Positions 47,037 to 57,467 are shown, counted from the first letter of the stretch. The stretch is DNA of 64,000 bases from Pseudomonas sp. GR 6-02 (GCF_001655615.1 NZ_CP011567.1:5527001-5591000); one strand, 5' to 3'. Notes: generated from the letters alone by a model not told the origin. A program made the numbers and translations.

Positions 47037-48701
47037 TCAGGCCAGTTTCTTGTGCCGTACCCGGTGTGGCTGGGAGGCCGCTTCGCCGAGGCGCTTCTTG
47101 CGATCGGCTTCGTACTCGGTGTAGTTGCCTTCGAAGAACACCGCTTGCGAGTCGTCTTCGTACGCCAGGATGTGAGTCGCGACGCGGTCAAGGAACCACC
47201 GATCGTGAGAGATCACAATGGCGGCGCCCGGGAAGTCCAGCAAGGCTTCTTCCAGGGAACGCAGGGTTTCAACGTCGAGGTCGTTGGACGGTTCGTCGAG
47301 CAGCAGGACGTTGCCGCCCTCTTTCAGGGTCAGGGCCAGGTGCAAGCGACCACGCTCACCACCGGACAGGTCCTTGACGAACTTCTGCTGATCGCCACCC
47401 TTGAAGTTGAAACGACCGACGTAGGTACGCGACGGGATCTCGTAGTTGCCGATGCGAATCTGGTCGGAACCGTCGGAGATCTGCTGGAACACAGTCTTAC
47501 TGCCATCCAGGTCTTCACGGCTCTGGTCGACGCACGCCAGTTGCACGGTTTCGCCGACTTCGATGCTGCCCGAGTCCGGCGTTTCCTTGCCCATCAGCAT
47601 GCGGAACAGGGTCGATTTACCGGCACCGTTACCGCCGATCACGCCAACGATGGCGCCTTTAGGCATGGAGAACGACAGATTGTCGATCAACACGCGATCG
47701 CCGTAGCCCTTGGTGACGTTCTTGAACTCGATGACCTTGTCGCCCAGGCGTGGACCGGCCGGGATGTAGATCTCGTTGGTTTCGCTGCGCTTCTGGAATT
47801 CCTGCGATTGCATTTCTTCGAAGCGTTGCAGACGAGCCTTGGACTTGGACTGGCGGGCCTTGGCGCCTTTACGCACCCACTCCAGCTCTTCCTTCATGGC
47901 CTTTTCGTGAGCCGATTGCTGCTTGGATTCGGCAGCCAGACGATCGGACTTGGCTTCGAGCCAACCCGAATAGTTGCCCTCGTACGGGATACCGGCGCCG
48001 CGGTCGAGTTCGAGGATCCAGCCGGCAACGTTGTCCAGGAAGTAACGGTCGTGCGTGATCGCAACCACGGTGCCCGGGAAATCGTGCAGGAAGTGCTCCA
48101 GCCAGGCGACGGAGTCGGCGTCCAGGTGGTTGGTTGGTTCGTCGAGCAGCAGCATGTCCGGGGCGGACAGCAGCAGGCGGCACAGGGCCACACGACGCTT
48201 TTCACCACCGGAAAGATGTTCAACCCTGGCATCCCAGGCCGGCAGACGCAGCGCATCGGCAGCGACTTCCAGTTGGCGATCCAGGTTGTGGCCATCGCTG
48301 GCCTGCAGGATGGCTTCAAGTTTGGCTTGCTCTGCAGCCAGCTTGTCGAAGTCGGCATCCGGATCGGCGTAGGCCGCGTAGACCTCGTCCAGTCGCGCCT
48401 GGGCGTCCTTGATCACGCTGACCGCTTCCTCGACCACTTCACGCACGGTCTTGGTCGGGTCCAGGATCGGTTCTTGCGGCAGGTAGCCGATGTTCAGGTC
48501 CGGCATCGGACGGGCTTCACCGTCGAACTCGGTGTCGACGCCTGCCATGATTTTCAGCAGCGTGGACTTACCCGAACCGTTGAGACCGAGGACGCCGATT
48601 TTGGCGCCGGGGAAGAACGACAGCGAAATGTTTTTCAGGATTTCCCGCTTCGGCGGAACAACTTTGCCCAGCCGATGCATGGTGAAGACGTATTGAGCCA
48701 T
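47037..48701 (-). CDS. ettA: Energy-dependent translational throttle protein EttA
   Basis: A 554-residue ABC-F protein that binds the ribosomal E site and gates entry into elongation according to ATP/ADP. There are two ABC cassettes: Walker A GLNGSGKST near residue 40 and GGNGAGKST near 358, with signature motifs LSGGEKRR and LSGGERGR. The arm insertion in the first cassette and the linker (KARQSKSKARLQRFEEMQSQ) are EttA features. No membrane spans are present. Length matches E. coli EttA (555). AGGTTCTCC precedes ATG 48701. Confidence 0.96.
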   Translation of the reverse strand: MAQYVFTMHRLGKVVPPKREILKNISLSFFPGAKIGVLGLNGSGKSTLLKIMAGVDTEFDGEARPMPDLNIGYLPQEPILDPTKTVREVVEEAVSVIKDAQARLDEVYAAYADPDADFDKLAAEQAKLEAILQASDGHNLDRQLEVAADALRLPAWDARVEHLSGGEKRRVALCRLLLSAPDMLLLDEPTNHLDADSVAWLEHFLHDFPGTVVAITHDRYFLDNVAGWILELDRGAGIPYEGNYSGWLEAKSDRLAAESKQQSAHEKAMKEELEWVRKGAKARQSKSKARLQRFEEMQSQEFQKRSETNEIYIPAGPRLGDKVIEFKNVTKGYGDRVLIDNLSFSMPKGAIVGVIGGNGAGKSTLFRMLMGKETPDSGSIEVGETVQLACVDQSREDLDGSKTVFQQISDGSDQIRIGNYEIPSRTYVGRFNFKGGDQQKFVKDLSGGERGRLHLALTLKEGGNVLLLDEPSNDLDVETLRSLEEALLDFPGAAIVISHDRWFLDRVATHILAYEDDSQAVFFEGNYTEYEADRKKRLGEAASQPHRVRHKKLA

Positions 48702-48987
48702 GGAGAACCTAGGGTCAGTGACTGATGAATGATTGGAGCGCAGGCGATGCCCGGCCAGGCCATGCGCGTCGTTCGTTTGATGGGTATCAAGGCGTGCGCG
48801 CTGAAAAAAACCTGAGTCTAGGAGCTGGAACGCTCCCGCGTAACCGGCAAAGCTACCTCATTGACAGAAGGCAGTCCAGCCGAGCGGGGCTGGCACTTCG
48901 CCACAACTCAAGGCATGCTAGCCGCCCTTCGGGCGTCCGGCTTATAGTGCACGCCGCGCCAGTCCAGCCAAACCGCAGGATTACAGT

Positions 48988-51900
48988 TTGTCCAATGTCA
49001 CTCCGCCACCGTCCGCGAGCGTGCTCAACCCTGGGCTCGGCTCGCCCCTGCGCGGAAGCTTGAAGGGCGCGCTGGCGACTCTCGTGCTGTTGCTGCTCGC
49101 ACTGCTGTTCTGGCAGTTGCTGGATCAACTGCGCGAAACCCAGAAAAACCAGCGCCAGTACACCATCAACTACACCGCCGACCTGGCTTCGCAAGTCAGC
49201 CTCAACATGGCGCTCAACGCCCAGATCGCCCTTAATCTGCTACCGATCGTCGAACAACCGCAAAGCGCCGACGAACAGCAGACATTGCTGCGCAAACTGC
49301 AACAGTCGCTGCCCGACCTGCGCAGCCTGGCGCTGCTCAGCCCCTCCGGGAAAGTCCTGAGTGACAGCGCCGTCGACAGCCAGGACGCCAACTACCTGAG
49401 CGAACTGGTCCAGCGCAGTCGCGCCCAGGCCCACTATTTCAGCAATGCCGATGACGGCTCGGTGGTGCACCTGCTCCTGCACCAGGCCAGCGGCAGTACT
49501 CGCGGCTACTGGGCCCTGCGCCTGACACCGACATTTTTTTCTTCATTGACCAAACAGGGCGACGCCGGCCTTCGCCCCCTGTGGCTGGTGGAAAACCGCA
49601 TCAATCATCAGATCATCAGTCGCGATGACGCCCTGCCTTCAGCCAAACCCGCGGCGCTGACACCCGACGAACTGACCAACAGCGTATTGATCGTCCCCCT
49701 GAGCAGCAGCGACTGGCAACTGCGCGGGCTGTTCGACCGGCAACGGGTGATCGAACAACTGCTGCCGGCATTCATCGGCAAATGCCTGCTGGGCCTGGCC
49801 TTCTCACTGTTACCGTTCATCGCTTTGCTGAACATTCGTCGCCGCCAACGCCAACTGCATGAAGGCCGCCGACGCTATCAGGACATCTTCGAAGGCACCG
49901 GTGTTGCCCTGTGCGTGCTGGACCTGTCCGGGCTCAAAAGCTTTTTCGACAAGGCGCAACTCACCAGCAGCGAGCAGCTGAGAACCTGGCTCGGGATACC
50001 GGAGCAACGCCAGCAACTGTTGCAGGAACTGCGCATCACCGAGGTCAACCAGGTCGCCCTGCAACTGCTCAACGTCAATTCCTGCGATCAGGCCTGGAAA
50101 CTACTGATCAACGGCTGCCCACTGGACTGCACGGCCATCGGCAATCAAGTGCTCGAAGCGGTGCTCCACCAGCAGAAACAGCTTGAGCTGGAAATCAAGC
50201 TTCAGGACGCCAATGGCCGCGACCAGCACTTGTGGCTCGTGCTGCGCCTGCCGGAAGATCAGCCCGACCATAGAGCGGTGATCCTGAGCATCAGCGACAT
50301 CACCAGCCGCAAACTCATTGAGCTTTCGCTGCTGGAGCGCGAAGGATTCTGGTCCGATGTGGTGCGCACCGTGCCGGATCACCTGTATGTGCAAGACGTG
50401 ATCAGCCAGCGGATGATCTTCAGCAACCATCACCTGGGGCAGACGCTGGGTTACAACCGCACCGAGCTGCACCAGATGGGCGAGTACTTCTGGGAAATCC
50501 TCTTGCACCCGGAAGATGCCGACTACTACCACCGCTCTCGCCAATCTCAGCGTCAGGCGGGTTACACCCAATTGCTGCAGTGCCAGCTGCGCTTCCGTCA
50601 TCGCGATGGCAAATGGCGGCGTTTCGATATTCGCGAACAGGCCCTGGCGCGGGACAAGCACGATCAGGTCACGCGCATCATCGGTGTGGCCAAGGACATC
50701 ACCGAGCAGATCGAAGCCAGTGAATCCCTGCGCGACAGCGAGCAGCGCTACCGGATGCTCGCCGAAAGTATCAGCGACGTGATTTTCTCCACTGACAGCA
50801 AGATGGCGCTCAACTACGTCAGCCCTTCGGTGCAAGCGGTGCTGGGCTTCGACGCCGACTGGATATTCCAGAACGGCTGGCAATCGACCATCGCCAACCC
50901 GCAACAACTGAGCGGCATCTACAGCCTGATGGACCGGGTCAGCAAAGCGCTGGATAAACCCGATCAACTGACACTGCTGCGCAGTCAGGTGCAGACCCAA
51001 CTGTTTTTGTTCGACTGCCTGCGGGCCGACGGACGCAAGATCCCTATCGAGTTGCGTCTGGTTTTGGTCTGGGACGAACACGGCGCCTTCGAAGGTGTGC
51101 TCGGGGTCGGTCGCGACATCAGCCAGCAACGCCGGGCCGAGAAAGACCTGCGCATGGCGGCCACGGTATTCGAGCACTCCACCTCGGCGATTCTGATCAC
51201 TGACCCGGCCGGCTATATCGTCCAGGCCAACGAGGCCTTCAGTCGCGTCAGCGGCTATGCGGTGTCCCAGGTGCTCGATCAGTTGCCGAACATGCTCACC
51301 GTCGACGAGCAGCAGGAAACTCATCTGCGCTACGTGCTCAAGCAATTGCATCAGCACAGCACCTGGGAAGGCGAAGTCTGGCTCAAGCGTCGCAACGGCG
51401 AGCACTATCCGGCCTGGGTCGGGATTACGGCGGTGCTCGACGACGAAGGCGATCTGGCCAGTTATGTGTGTTTCTTCAGCGACATCAGCGAACGCAAGGC
51501 CAGTGAGCAACGGATTCACCGCCTCGCCTATTACGACGCCCTGACCCACCTGCCCAACCGCACGCTGTTCCAGGATCGCCTGCACACTGCGCTGCAATCG
51601 GCCGAACGGCAGAAGTCCTGGGTGGTGCTGATGTTCCTCGACCTGGACCGCTTCAAGCCGATCAACGACTCCCTGGGTCATGCCGCCGGCGACCGCATGC
51701 TCAAGGAAATGGCCACGCGCCTGCTCGGCTGCGTCGACGATGACGACACCGTGGCGCGCATGGGCGGTGATGAGTTCACATTGCTGCTGCAACCCCGGGT
51801 CAACCGCGAGATCGCGCTGAACCGAGCCATTCACGTGGCCGAACAGATCCTCGCCAGCCTGGTGAAGCCGTTCGTGCTCGAAGGCCGCGAGTTCTTCGTC

Positions 51901-52836
51901 ACCGCCAGTATCGGCATCGCCCTGAGTCCTCAGGACGGTAGCGAACTCAGTCAGCTGATGAAGAACGCCGACACCGCGATGTACCACGCCAAGGAACGCG
52001 GCAAGAACAACTTCCAGTTCTATCAGGCCGACATGAACGCCAGCGCCCTGGAGCGTCTGGAGCTGGAAAGCGACTTGCGCCACGCTCTGGAACAAAACGA
52101 ATTCGTGCTGTACTACCAGCCGCAATTCAGCGGCGACGGCAAACGCCTGACCGGCGCCGAAGCCCTGCTGCGCTGGCGCCATCCGCGCCGCGGCCTGGTG
52201 CCGCCAGGGGACTTCATTCCGGTGCTCGAAGAGCTCGGGCTGGTGGTGGATGTCGGCGACTGGGTGATCGGTGAGGCCTGTCGTCAACTCAAGACCTGGC
52301 ACCAGGCCAAGGTGCGGGTGCCGAAGGTCTCGGTGAATATTTCGGCCCGGCAGTTCTCCGACGGGCAGCTCGGCACGCGGATCGCCACCATCCTCAGGGA
52401 AACCGGCCTGCCGCCGGCGTGCCTGGAGCTGGAGCTGACCGAAAGTATCCTGATGCGTGAAGTCAGCGAGGCGATGCAGATCCTCGCCGGACTGAAAAAC
52501 CTCGGCCTGAGCATTGCGGTCGACGACTTCGGCACCGGTTATTCATCGCTCAACTACCTCAAGCAATTCCCGATCGATGTGCTGAAAATCGACCGCACCT
52601 TCGTTGATGGCCTGCCGTCGGGCGAGCAGGATGCGCAGATTGCCCGGGCGATCATCGCCATGGCCCACAGCCTCAATCTGGCGGTAATCGCCGAGGGCGT
52701 GGAAACCCACGAACAGCTCGACTTCCTGCGCGAGCATGGCTGCGATGAGGTTCAGGGCTACCTGTTCGGCCGCCCGATGCCGGCCGGCCGGTTCGAAGCG
52801 CAGTTCAGCAATGATGCGTTGTTCATGTTCGACTGA
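48988..52836 (+). CDS. morA: MorA-like membrane PAS-GGDEF-EAL protein
   Basis: A 1282-residue cyclic-di-GMP enzyme of the inner membrane, corresponding by position to MorA, which controls flagellar timing and biofilm in Pseudomonas. TM1 is near residues 28-48 and a second span near 255-280, with a periplasmic sensor between. Several PAS domains fill residues 290-840. GGDEF is intact ([12 protein letters not shown] near residue 925). The EAL domain is intact too (AEALLRW near 1055, [18 protein letters not shown]), so both synthesis and breakdown are possible. It starts at TTG 48988 with AGGA 10 bases upstream. No ATG is available upstream. It precedes glyA, as in PAO1. Confidence 0.9.
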   Translation: MSNVTPPPSASVLNPGLGSPLRGSLKGALATLVLLLLALLFWQLLDQLRETQKNQRQYTINYTADLASQVSLNMALNAQIALNLLPIVEQPQSADEQQTLLRKLQQSLPDLRSLALLSPSGKVLSDSAVDSQDANYLSELVQRSRAQAHYFSNADDGSVVHLLLHQASGSTRGYWALRLTPTFFSSLTKQGDAGLRPLWLVENRINHQIISRDDALPSAKPAALTPDELTNSVLIVPLSSSDWQLRGLFDRQRVIEQLLPAFIGKCLLGLAFSLLPFIALLNIRRRQRQLHEGRRRYQDIFEGTGVALCVLDLSGLKSFFDKAQLTSSEQLRTWLGIPEQRQQLLQELRITEVNQVALQLLNVNSCDQAWKLLINGCPLDCTAIGNQVLEAVLHQQKQLELEIKLQDANGRDQHLWLVLRLPEDQPDHRAVILSISDITSRKLIELSLLEREGFWSDVVRTVPDHLYVQDVISQRMIFSNHHLGQTLGYNRTELHQMGEYFWEILLHPEDADYYHRSRQSQRQAGYTQLLQCQLRFRHRDGKWRRFDIREQALARDKHDQVTRIIGVAKDITEQIEASESLRDSEQRYRMLAESISDVIFSTDSKMALNYVSPSVQAVLGFDADWIFQNGWQSTIANPQQLSGIYSLMDRVSKALDKPDQLTLLRSQVQTQLFLFDCLRADGRKIPIELRLVLVWDEHGAFEGVLGVGRDISQQRRAEKDLRMAATVFEHSTSAILITDPAGYIVQANEAFSRVSGYAVSQVLDQLPNMLTVDEQQETHLRYVLKQLHQHSTWEGEVWLKRRNGEHYPAWVGITAVLDDEGDLASYVCFFSDISERKASEQRIHRLAYYDALTHLPNRTLFQDRLHTALQSAERQKSWVVLMFLDLDRFKPINDSLGHAAGDRMLKEMATRLLGCVDDDDTVARMGGDEFTLLLQPRVNREIALNRAIHVAEQILASLVKPFVLEGREFFVTASIGIALSPQDGSELSQLMKNADTAMYHAKERGKNNFQFYQADMNASALERLELESDLRHALEQNEFVLYYQPQFSGDGKRLTGAEALLRWRHPRRGLVPPGDFIPVLEELGLVVDVGDWVIGEACRQLKTWHQAKVRVPKVSVNISARQFSDGQLGTRIATILRETGLPPACLELELTESILMREVSEAMQILAGLKNLGLSIAVDDFGTGYSSLNYLKQFPIDVLKIDRTFVDGLPSGEQDAQIARAIIAMAHSLNLAVIAEGVETHEQLDFLREHGCDEVQGYLFGRPMPAGRFEAQFSNDALFMFD

Positions 52837-52860
52837 GTTTCAGAGTGCTGCGGACGGCCC

Positions 52861-52952
52861 CATCGCGGGCAAGCCCGCTCCCACAGTTTTTTGGGTGAAC
52901 CCAAGATTTTTGACCACTGAAGATCCCTGTGGGAGCGGGTTTGCCCGCGATG
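52861..52952. repeat. REP-type inverted repeat (family A)
   Basis: Arms 52861-52886 (CATCGCGGGCAAGCCCGCTC and so on) and 52927-52952 are complementary with one mismatch across a 40-base spacer. It is nearly the same as the element at 2547-2640, with the same spacer length. Confidence 0.85.
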
Positions 52953-53082
52953 AGGCCCGCACGATCACCGCTGATCCCGTCATGAAGCCCACTTGTCTGC
53001 GACATGATGTCCTTTCATATGCCATCTAAAAGCGGTTGGGTTAGAATGCCTCCCTTTTCTGCCCCGATCCTTGAGGACCGCC

Positions 53083-54336
53083 ATGTTCAGCCGTGATTTG
53101 ACTATTGCCAAGTTCGACGCCGATCTTTTTGCCGCCATGGAGCAAGAAGCTCAGCGCCAGGAAGAACACATTGAGCTGATCGCTTCGGAAAACTACACCA
53201 GCCCTGCGGTGATGGAAGCTCAAGGCTCGGTACTGACCAACAAGTACGCCGAAGGCTACCCGGGCAAGCGCTACTACGGTGGTTGCGAGTTCGTCGATAT
53301 CGTCGAACAACTGGCCATCGACCGCGCCAAAGAGCTGTTCGGCGCCGATTACGCCAACGTTCAGCCGCACGCCGGTTCGCAAGCCAACAGCGCCGTTTAC
53401 CTGGCTCTGCTGCAAGCGGGCGACACCATTCTGGGCATGAGCCTGGCTCACGGTGGTCACCTGACCCACGGTGCCAGCGTTTCTTCCTCCGGCAAGCTGT
53501 ACAACGCCGTTCAGTACGGCATCGATGCCAATGGCCTGATCGACTACGACGAAGTCGAGCGTCTGGCCGTTGAGCACAAGCCGAAAATGATCGTGGCCGG
53601 TTTCTCTGCCTACTCGCAGGTTCTGGACTTCCCACGCTTCCGCGCTATCGCTGACAAGGTTGGTGCTTACCTGTTCGTCGACATGGCCCACGTGGCCGGT
53701 CTGGTCGCCGCTGGCGTCTACCCGAACCCGGTGCCTTTCGCTGACGTGGTGACCACCACCACCCACAAAACCCTGCGCGGTCCACGTGGCGGCCTGATCC
53801 TGGCTCGCGCCAACGCCGACATCGAGAAGAAGCTGAACTCCGCAGTATTCCCGGGCGCCCAGGGCGGCCCGCTGGAGCACGTGATCGCTGCCAAGGCGAT
53901 CTGCTTCAAGGAAGCGCTGCAGCCTGAGTTCAAGGCCTACCAGCAACAAGTGGTGAAAAACGCCCAGGCCATGGCCGGCGTGTTCATCGAGCGCGGTTTC
54001 GACGTGGTGTCGGGCGGTACTCAGAACCACCTGTTCCTGCTGTCGCTGATCAAGCAGGAAATCTCCGGTAAAGACGCCGACGCTGCACTGGGCAAAGCGT
54101 TCATCACCGTGAACAAGAACTCGGTACCGAACGATCCACGCTCCCCGTTCGTCACCTCCGGCCTGCGTTTCGGTACCCCGGCTGTGACCACTCGCGGCTT
54201 CAAGGAAGCAGAGTGCAAAGAGCTGGCCGGCTGGATCTGCGACATCCTGGCTGACCTGAACAACGAAGCGGTGATCGACGCCGTTCGTGAGAAGGTCAAG
54301 GCCATCTGCAAGAAACTGCCGGTGTACGGCGCTTAA
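53083..54336 (+). CDS. glyA: Serine hydroxymethyltransferase
   Basis: A 417-residue PLP enzyme that interconverts serine and glycine with tetrahydrofolate, the main one-carbon source. The cofactor lysine is K229 in [14 protein letters not shown]. Other active-site motifs are [20 protein letters not shown] and [10 protein letters not shown]. Length and numbering match E. coli GlyA. The longer start at 53071 is rejected since [16 protein letters not shown] is the family start. Pseudomonas carries more than one glyA. Position after morA suggests the PA4602 (glyA3) paralogue. Confidence 0.96.
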   Translation: MFSRDLTIAKFDADLFAAMEQEAQRQEEHIELIASENYTSPAVMEAQGSVLTNKYAEGYPGKRYYGGCEFVDIVEQLAIDRAKELFGADYANVQPHAGSQANSAVYLALLQAGDTILGMSLAHGGHLTHGASVSSSGKLYNAVQYGIDANGLIDYDEVERLAVEHKPKMIVAGFSAYSQVLDFPRFRAIADKVGAYLFVDMAHVAGLVAAGVYPNPVPFADVVTTTTHKTLRGPRGGLILARANADIEKKLNSAVFPGAQGGPLEHVIAAKAICFKEALQPEFKAYQQQVVKNAQAMAGVFIERGFDVVSGGTQNHLFLLSLIKQEISGKDADAALGKAFITVNKNSVPNDPRSPFVTSGLRFGTPAVTTRGFKEAECKELAGWICDILADLNNEAVIDAVREKVKAICKKLPVYGA

Positions 54337-54360
54337 TTGCCCCGCTAAACCGCAGCAATG

Positions 54361-54392
54361 AAAAAACCGGCCAGTGATGGCCGGTTTTTTTT
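54361..54392 (+). terminator. Terminator of glyA
   Basis: AAAAAACCGGCC / GGCCGGTTTTTT with loop AGTGAT, then TT. A strong hairpin 24 bases after the glyA stop. Confidence 0.9.
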
Positions 54393-54425
54393 CGTCCGCC
54401 ATAAAGATCAATTGGGGTCGGCACC

Positions 54426-54440
54426 ACTGGTCAGACCGGT
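54426..54440. promoter_or_regulatory. Operator-like palindrome 1 upstream of the DctA-like gene
   Basis: ACTGGTCAGACCGGT is a near-perfect 15-base palindrome with the FadR/FCD-family core GGT-NNN-ACC. It lies 24 bases before the proposed -35. Confidence 0.5.
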
Positions 54441-54463
54441 CATGCCAATTTTGCTGAGTCCCC

Positions 54464-54493
54464 TTGTAATCCTGAAAAAATCCAGCGTAGACT
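54464..54493 (+). promoter_or_regulatory. Candidate promoter of the DctA-like gene
   Basis: TTGTAA (54464-54469) and TAGACT (54488-54493) are 18 bases apart, a mediocre sigma-70 match located between the two operator-like sites. Confidence 0.35.
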
Positions 54494-54510
54494 GCGCCTG
54501 CACTGGACAT

Positions 54511-54525
54511 ACCGGTAAGACCACA
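54511..54525. promoter_or_regulatory. Operator-like palindrome 2 upstream of the DctA-like gene
   Basis: ACCGGTAAGACCACA shares AC-YGGT-N-AGACC with site 1 and keeps the GGT-NNN-ACC core. The centres of the sites are 85 bases apart, close to eight helical turns, so one regulator could bridge them. Confidence 0.45.
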
Positions 54526-54591
54526 ATAATTAAGTCCTGAATCTGATGCGCTTGGCGCACGGCAGCCAGGACACCGACCAGGATTCCTCCC

Positions 54592-55905
54592 ATGCTCAGA
54601 TGGTGCTCGCGTTCAATCTTCCTTCAAGTGGTTCTCGGACTGGTGCTCGGCATCGTCTGCGGGCTGACCTTTCCCGAATACTCCGCCCAACTCAAACCCC
54701 TTGGCGACGGCTTCATCAAACTGATCAAGATGCTTATTGGCCTGATCGTGTTTTGCGTGGTGGTTAGCGGCATCAGCGGTGCCGGTGACCTGAAGAAGGT
54801 CGGACGCATCGGCCTCAAATCGGTCATCTACTTCGAAATACTGACCACCATCGCCCTGGTGATCGGCCTGGTGTTCGCCTTCACAACCGGCATCGGCAGC
54901 GGCGCGAACATTCATCTGGAGCAGCTCTCCGCCGCCGACATGGGCGACATCGCCCAGCGCGGTCAGCACATGCACACCACCACGCAGTTCCTGATGGACC
55001 TGATTCCGACCTCGGTGATCGGCGCCTTCGCCGACAACAACATCCTGCAAGTCCTGCTGTTTTCGGTGCTGTTCGGCAGCGCGCTGAATCTGGTGGGTGA
55101 AGCGGCGTCGGGTATTTCCCGGCTGATCAACGAGCTGAGCCATGTGATCTTCCGCATCATGGGCATGATCGTGCGCCTGGCGCCGATCGGCGTCTTCGGC
55201 GCCATCGCCTTCACCACCAGCAAATATGGCCTGGACTCGCTGCAACACCTGGGCAGTCTGGTCGGCCTGTTTTACCTGACCTGCGCGGCATTCGTGGCGC
55301 TGATTCTCGGCCTGGTGATGCGCCTCTCGGGCCTGCGGATGTGGCCACTGCTCAAGTACCTGCGTGAAGAACTGCTGATCGTCATGGGCACCGCCTCTTC
55401 CGACGCCGTGCTGCCACAAATCATGCGCAAGCTTGAGCATCTGGGCATCGGCAGCTCCACGGTCGGCCTGGTGATTCCGACCGGGTACTCATTCAACCTT
55501 GACGGTTTTTCGATCTACCTGACCCTGGCCATCGTGTTCATCGCCAATGCCACCGGCACGCCGCTGGCCATGACTGACCTGCTGACGATTCTGCTGGTGT
55601 CGCTGATCACCTCCAAAGGTGCCCACGGGATTCCCGGCTCGGCGCTGGTGATTCTCGCCGCCACCCTGACGGCGATCCCGGCAATTCCGGTGGTGGGCCT
55701 GGTGCTGGTGCTGGCGGTGGACTGGTTCATGGGCATCGGCCGGGCGCTGACCAATCTGATTGGTAACTGCGTCGCCACGGTGGCCATTGCTCGCTGGGAA
55801 AAGGACATCGATATCCAACGGGCAAACAAAGTGCTGTCCGGCCAGGTGGGTTATACCTTCCAGCCGAGAAAACCGGTTGTCCCGGCACATCAGCAGGAAT
55901 TTTAA
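54592..55905 (+). CDS. DctA-type dicarboxylate:cation symporter
   Basis: A 437-residue inner-membrane transporter of the DAACS/glutamate-dicarboxylate family with about eight helices plus re-entrant loops. The signature segments are LKPLGDGFIKLIKMLIGLIV, the serine-rich VMGTASSDAVLPQIM, PTGYSFNLDGFSIYL and SKGAHGIPGSALVIL. Likely substrates are succinate, malate, fumarate or related acids taken up with H+ or Na+. The first residues MLRWCSRSIF are shorter than in DctA. It is followed by two GntR regulators and is probably their target. Not present at this place in PAO1 as far as I recall. Confidence 0.88.
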   Translation: MLRWCSRSIFLQVVLGLVLGIVCGLTFPEYSAQLKPLGDGFIKLIKMLIGLIVFCVVVSGISGAGDLKKVGRIGLKSVIYFEILTTIALVIGLVFAFTTGIGSGANIHLEQLSAADMGDIAQRGQHMHTTTQFLMDLIPTSVIGAFADNNILQVLLFSVLFGSALNLVGEAASGISRLINELSHVIFRIMGMIVRLAPIGVFGAIAFTTSKYGLDSLQHLGSLVGLFYLTCAAFVALILGLVMRLSGLRMWPLLKYLREELLIVMGTASSDAVLPQIMRKLEHLGIGSSTVGLVIPTGYSFNLDGFSIYLTLAIVFIANATGTPLAMTDLLTILLVSLITSKGAHGIPGSALVILAATLTAIPAIPVVGLVLVLAVDWFMGIGRALTNLIGNCVATVAIARWEKDIDIQRANKVLSGQVGYTFQPRKPVVPAHQQEF

Positions 55906-55911
55906 ACAGCG

Positions 55912-55935
55912 TGTGCCTGCCCACGGGCAGGCACA
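55912..55935 (+). terminator. Hairpin between the DctA-like gene and gntR1
   Basis: A perfect 11-base stem, TGTGCCTGCCC / GGGCAGGCACA, with a 2-base loop, followed by TTTAT. It lies 6 bases after the transporter stop and 23 bases before the regulator start, so it could partly terminate or set the ratio of the two products. Confidence 0.6.
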
Positions 55936-55958
55936 TTTATCGCGATTTGGAGCGAACA

Positions 55959-56663
55959 GTGATTACCTCGTCAACCGTCGTAAATTCAGTGGTAGAAAAA
56001 CTACGGGCCGCGCTGGCTCGCGGTCAGTGGCGTTCCGGCGACATGCTGCCGGGCCAGCGTGAACTGGCCGAACAACTGGGCATCAGCCGCCCAAGCCTGC
56101 GCGAAGCGGTGATCGTGCTGGAAACCCTCGGCCTGGTGCGCTCGATGCCGGGCAAAGGCGTGGTGGTGCTGGAGGCCAATCTCAGCGACAGCCAAAGACA
56201 CGACAGCGCAGTCGCCGGGGCCAGCCTGGAAGACGTGCTGCAACTGCGCTACACCCTCGAACCGTTCATCGTCGGCCTGGTGGCGCAGTCCATCAGCAGC
56301 AAGGAAGTCGGGCAACTGCGCCTGACCCTGATGGACATGCGCGAAGCCCTGGAAGCCAATGACAGCGAGGCCGGTGTGAACGCCTACATCGCGTTCCACG
56401 AAGAGTTGTTCACCCTGACCTCGAACCCGATTTTCCAGAGCGTGGTGCAGCAGACCAGCAATGCCCTCAAGCAAAGCGCCGACGTGCTGCGCAATTCTCC
56501 GGAGCACTTGGCTGAGCGCCTTGAAGAAAGCGAAGCCATGGTACGAGCGATACGCAGCAAAAACAGCGCCCAGGCCAGCGCCGAAATGCGTCGGCACATC
56601 CTTCGGGAAGGTCAACGGATGGGCATCGAATTGAATATCCCGGACGACCACCTCGGCAGTTGA
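55959..56663 (+). CDS. GntR-family regulator, FadR/FCD subgroup (1)
   Basis: A 234-residue DNA-binding repressor type. The winged helix-turn-helix is ARGQWRSGDMLPGQRELAEQ followed by LGISRPSLREAVIVLETLGLV. The C-terminal FCD ligand domain has the expected metal/ligand residues in LRYTLEPFIVGL, AFHEELF and SEAMVRAIRSKN. The ligand is probably a carboxylate, given the neighbour. It begins at GTG 55959 with GGAG 8 bases upstream, after a hairpin that follows the transporter gene. Likely binds the palindromes at 54426 and 54511. Overlaps the extended gntR2 frame slightly. Confidence 0.88.
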   Translation: MITSSTVVNSVVEKLRAALARGQWRSGDMLPGQRELAEQLGISRPSLREAVIVLETLGLVRSMPGKGVVVLEANLSDSQRHDSAVAGASLEDVLQLRYTLEPFIVGLVAQSISSKEVGQLRLTLMDMREALEANDSEAGVNAYIAFHEELFTLTSNPIFQSVVQQTSNALKQSADVLRNSPEHLAERLEESEAMVRAIRSKNSAQASAEMRRHILREGQRMGIELNIPDDHLGS

Positions 56664-56689
56664 CCCCCTCTTCGAACTGGAGACAGGCC

Positions 56690-57379
56690 ATGAACAGCTT
56701 CGCCTCACCACAAACGCTTGTTGCCCTGCCCTTTCGTCCGCCGGTGGATGATCTTTATTCGCGAATCTTCGACGCCATTCTCGAACAGCGCATCAATGCG
56801 GCCAGTCGCTTTACCGAAGAAAGCCTGGCGCAGATGTTCGGTGCCAGGCGCAGTGACATTCGTGGAGTACTGACGCAGCTGTCCCATCAGCAGATCATCA
56901 TCCTGCGGACCAATCATCGCCCCCGGGTCGCCGATCCCGATGCCGAACAGACCCGTCAGACGCTTCATGCTCGCCGTCTGACCGAAGTCACGCTAGTGAA
57001 ACTTGCCTGCCAGCAACCTCGTGCGCAAAACCTGAAGCGCCTGCGAGCCTTGATCGAAAGCGAACGCCAATGCAAGGAGCGTGGTCCAGCGATCCGGTTA
57101 TCGGGGGAGTTTCACTTACAACTGGCCGAAATGGCGGGAAATGCGCCGCTGGCGCATTTTCTTGGCAGTCTGGTGCCGCTGACTTCATTGGCGATTGCGC
57201 AGTATGACGCTCAGACCGGTGATTATTGCGGATGGCAGGAGCACATGGGGATTGTCGATGCGGTAGAACGTGGGAATGTGGTGATGGCCGAAATGTTGAT
57301 GCACCGGCATCTGGATCATCTTGAGGAGGTACTGCTGCACTCCGGATCAGTACTCAGCCAGAATCGTGTTGCCGGGTAG
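56690..57379 (+). CDS. GntR-family regulator, FCD subgroup (2)
   Basis: A 229-residue regulator with winged helix DNA-binding domain near residues 20-75 (NAASRFTEESLAQMFGARRS, then DIRGVLTQLSHQQIIILRTN) and a C-terminal FCD-like domain ending HRHLDHLEEVL. It is unlike its neighbour in sequence, so it is not a recent tandem duplicate. GGAG lies 8 bases before ATG 56690, 26 bases after gntR1. The binding-site and ligand are unknown. Two unlike GntR genes after one transporter is unusual and may reflect dual control of the transporter or of a pathway elsewhere. Confidence 0.85.
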   Translation: MNSFASPQTLVALPFRPPVDDLYSRIFDAILEQRINAASRFTEESLAQMFGARRSDIRGVLTQLSHQQIIILRTNHRPRVADPDAEQTRQTLHARRLTEVTLVKLACQQPRAQNLKRLRALIESERQCKERGPAIRLSGEFHLQLAEMAGNAPLAHFLGSLVPLTSLAIAQYDAQTGDYCGWQEHMGIVDAVERGNVVMAEMLMHRHLDHLEEVLLHSGSVLSQNRVAG

Positions 57380-57384
57380 ATTGC

Positions 57385-57467
57385 CATCGCGAGCAGGCTC
57401 GATCCCACACTGGAAATGCATCCCCTTGTGGGAGCGACGGTGCGACGATTCGACCTGCTTGCGACGA
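57385..57467. repeat. Decayed REP-type inverted repeat
   Basis: CATCGCGAGCAGGCTCGATC and CCACA at 57385-57409 face TGTGGGAGCGAC and GATTCGACCTGCTTGCGACG at 57427-57467. The second arm carries an insertion, so only partial pairing remains. Confidence 0.5.

Noticed and set aside
50101..52302. 733-codon open frame opposite the MorA-like gene
   Set aside because: Antisense shadow of intact PAS-GGDEF-EAL coding sequence.
54592..55905. Glutamate transporter (GltP/GltS) instead of DctA
   Set aside because: The same superfamily, but PTGYSFNLDGFSIYL and downstream FCD regulators favour dicarboxylates. Substrate cannot be fixed from sequence alone, so no gene symbol was given.
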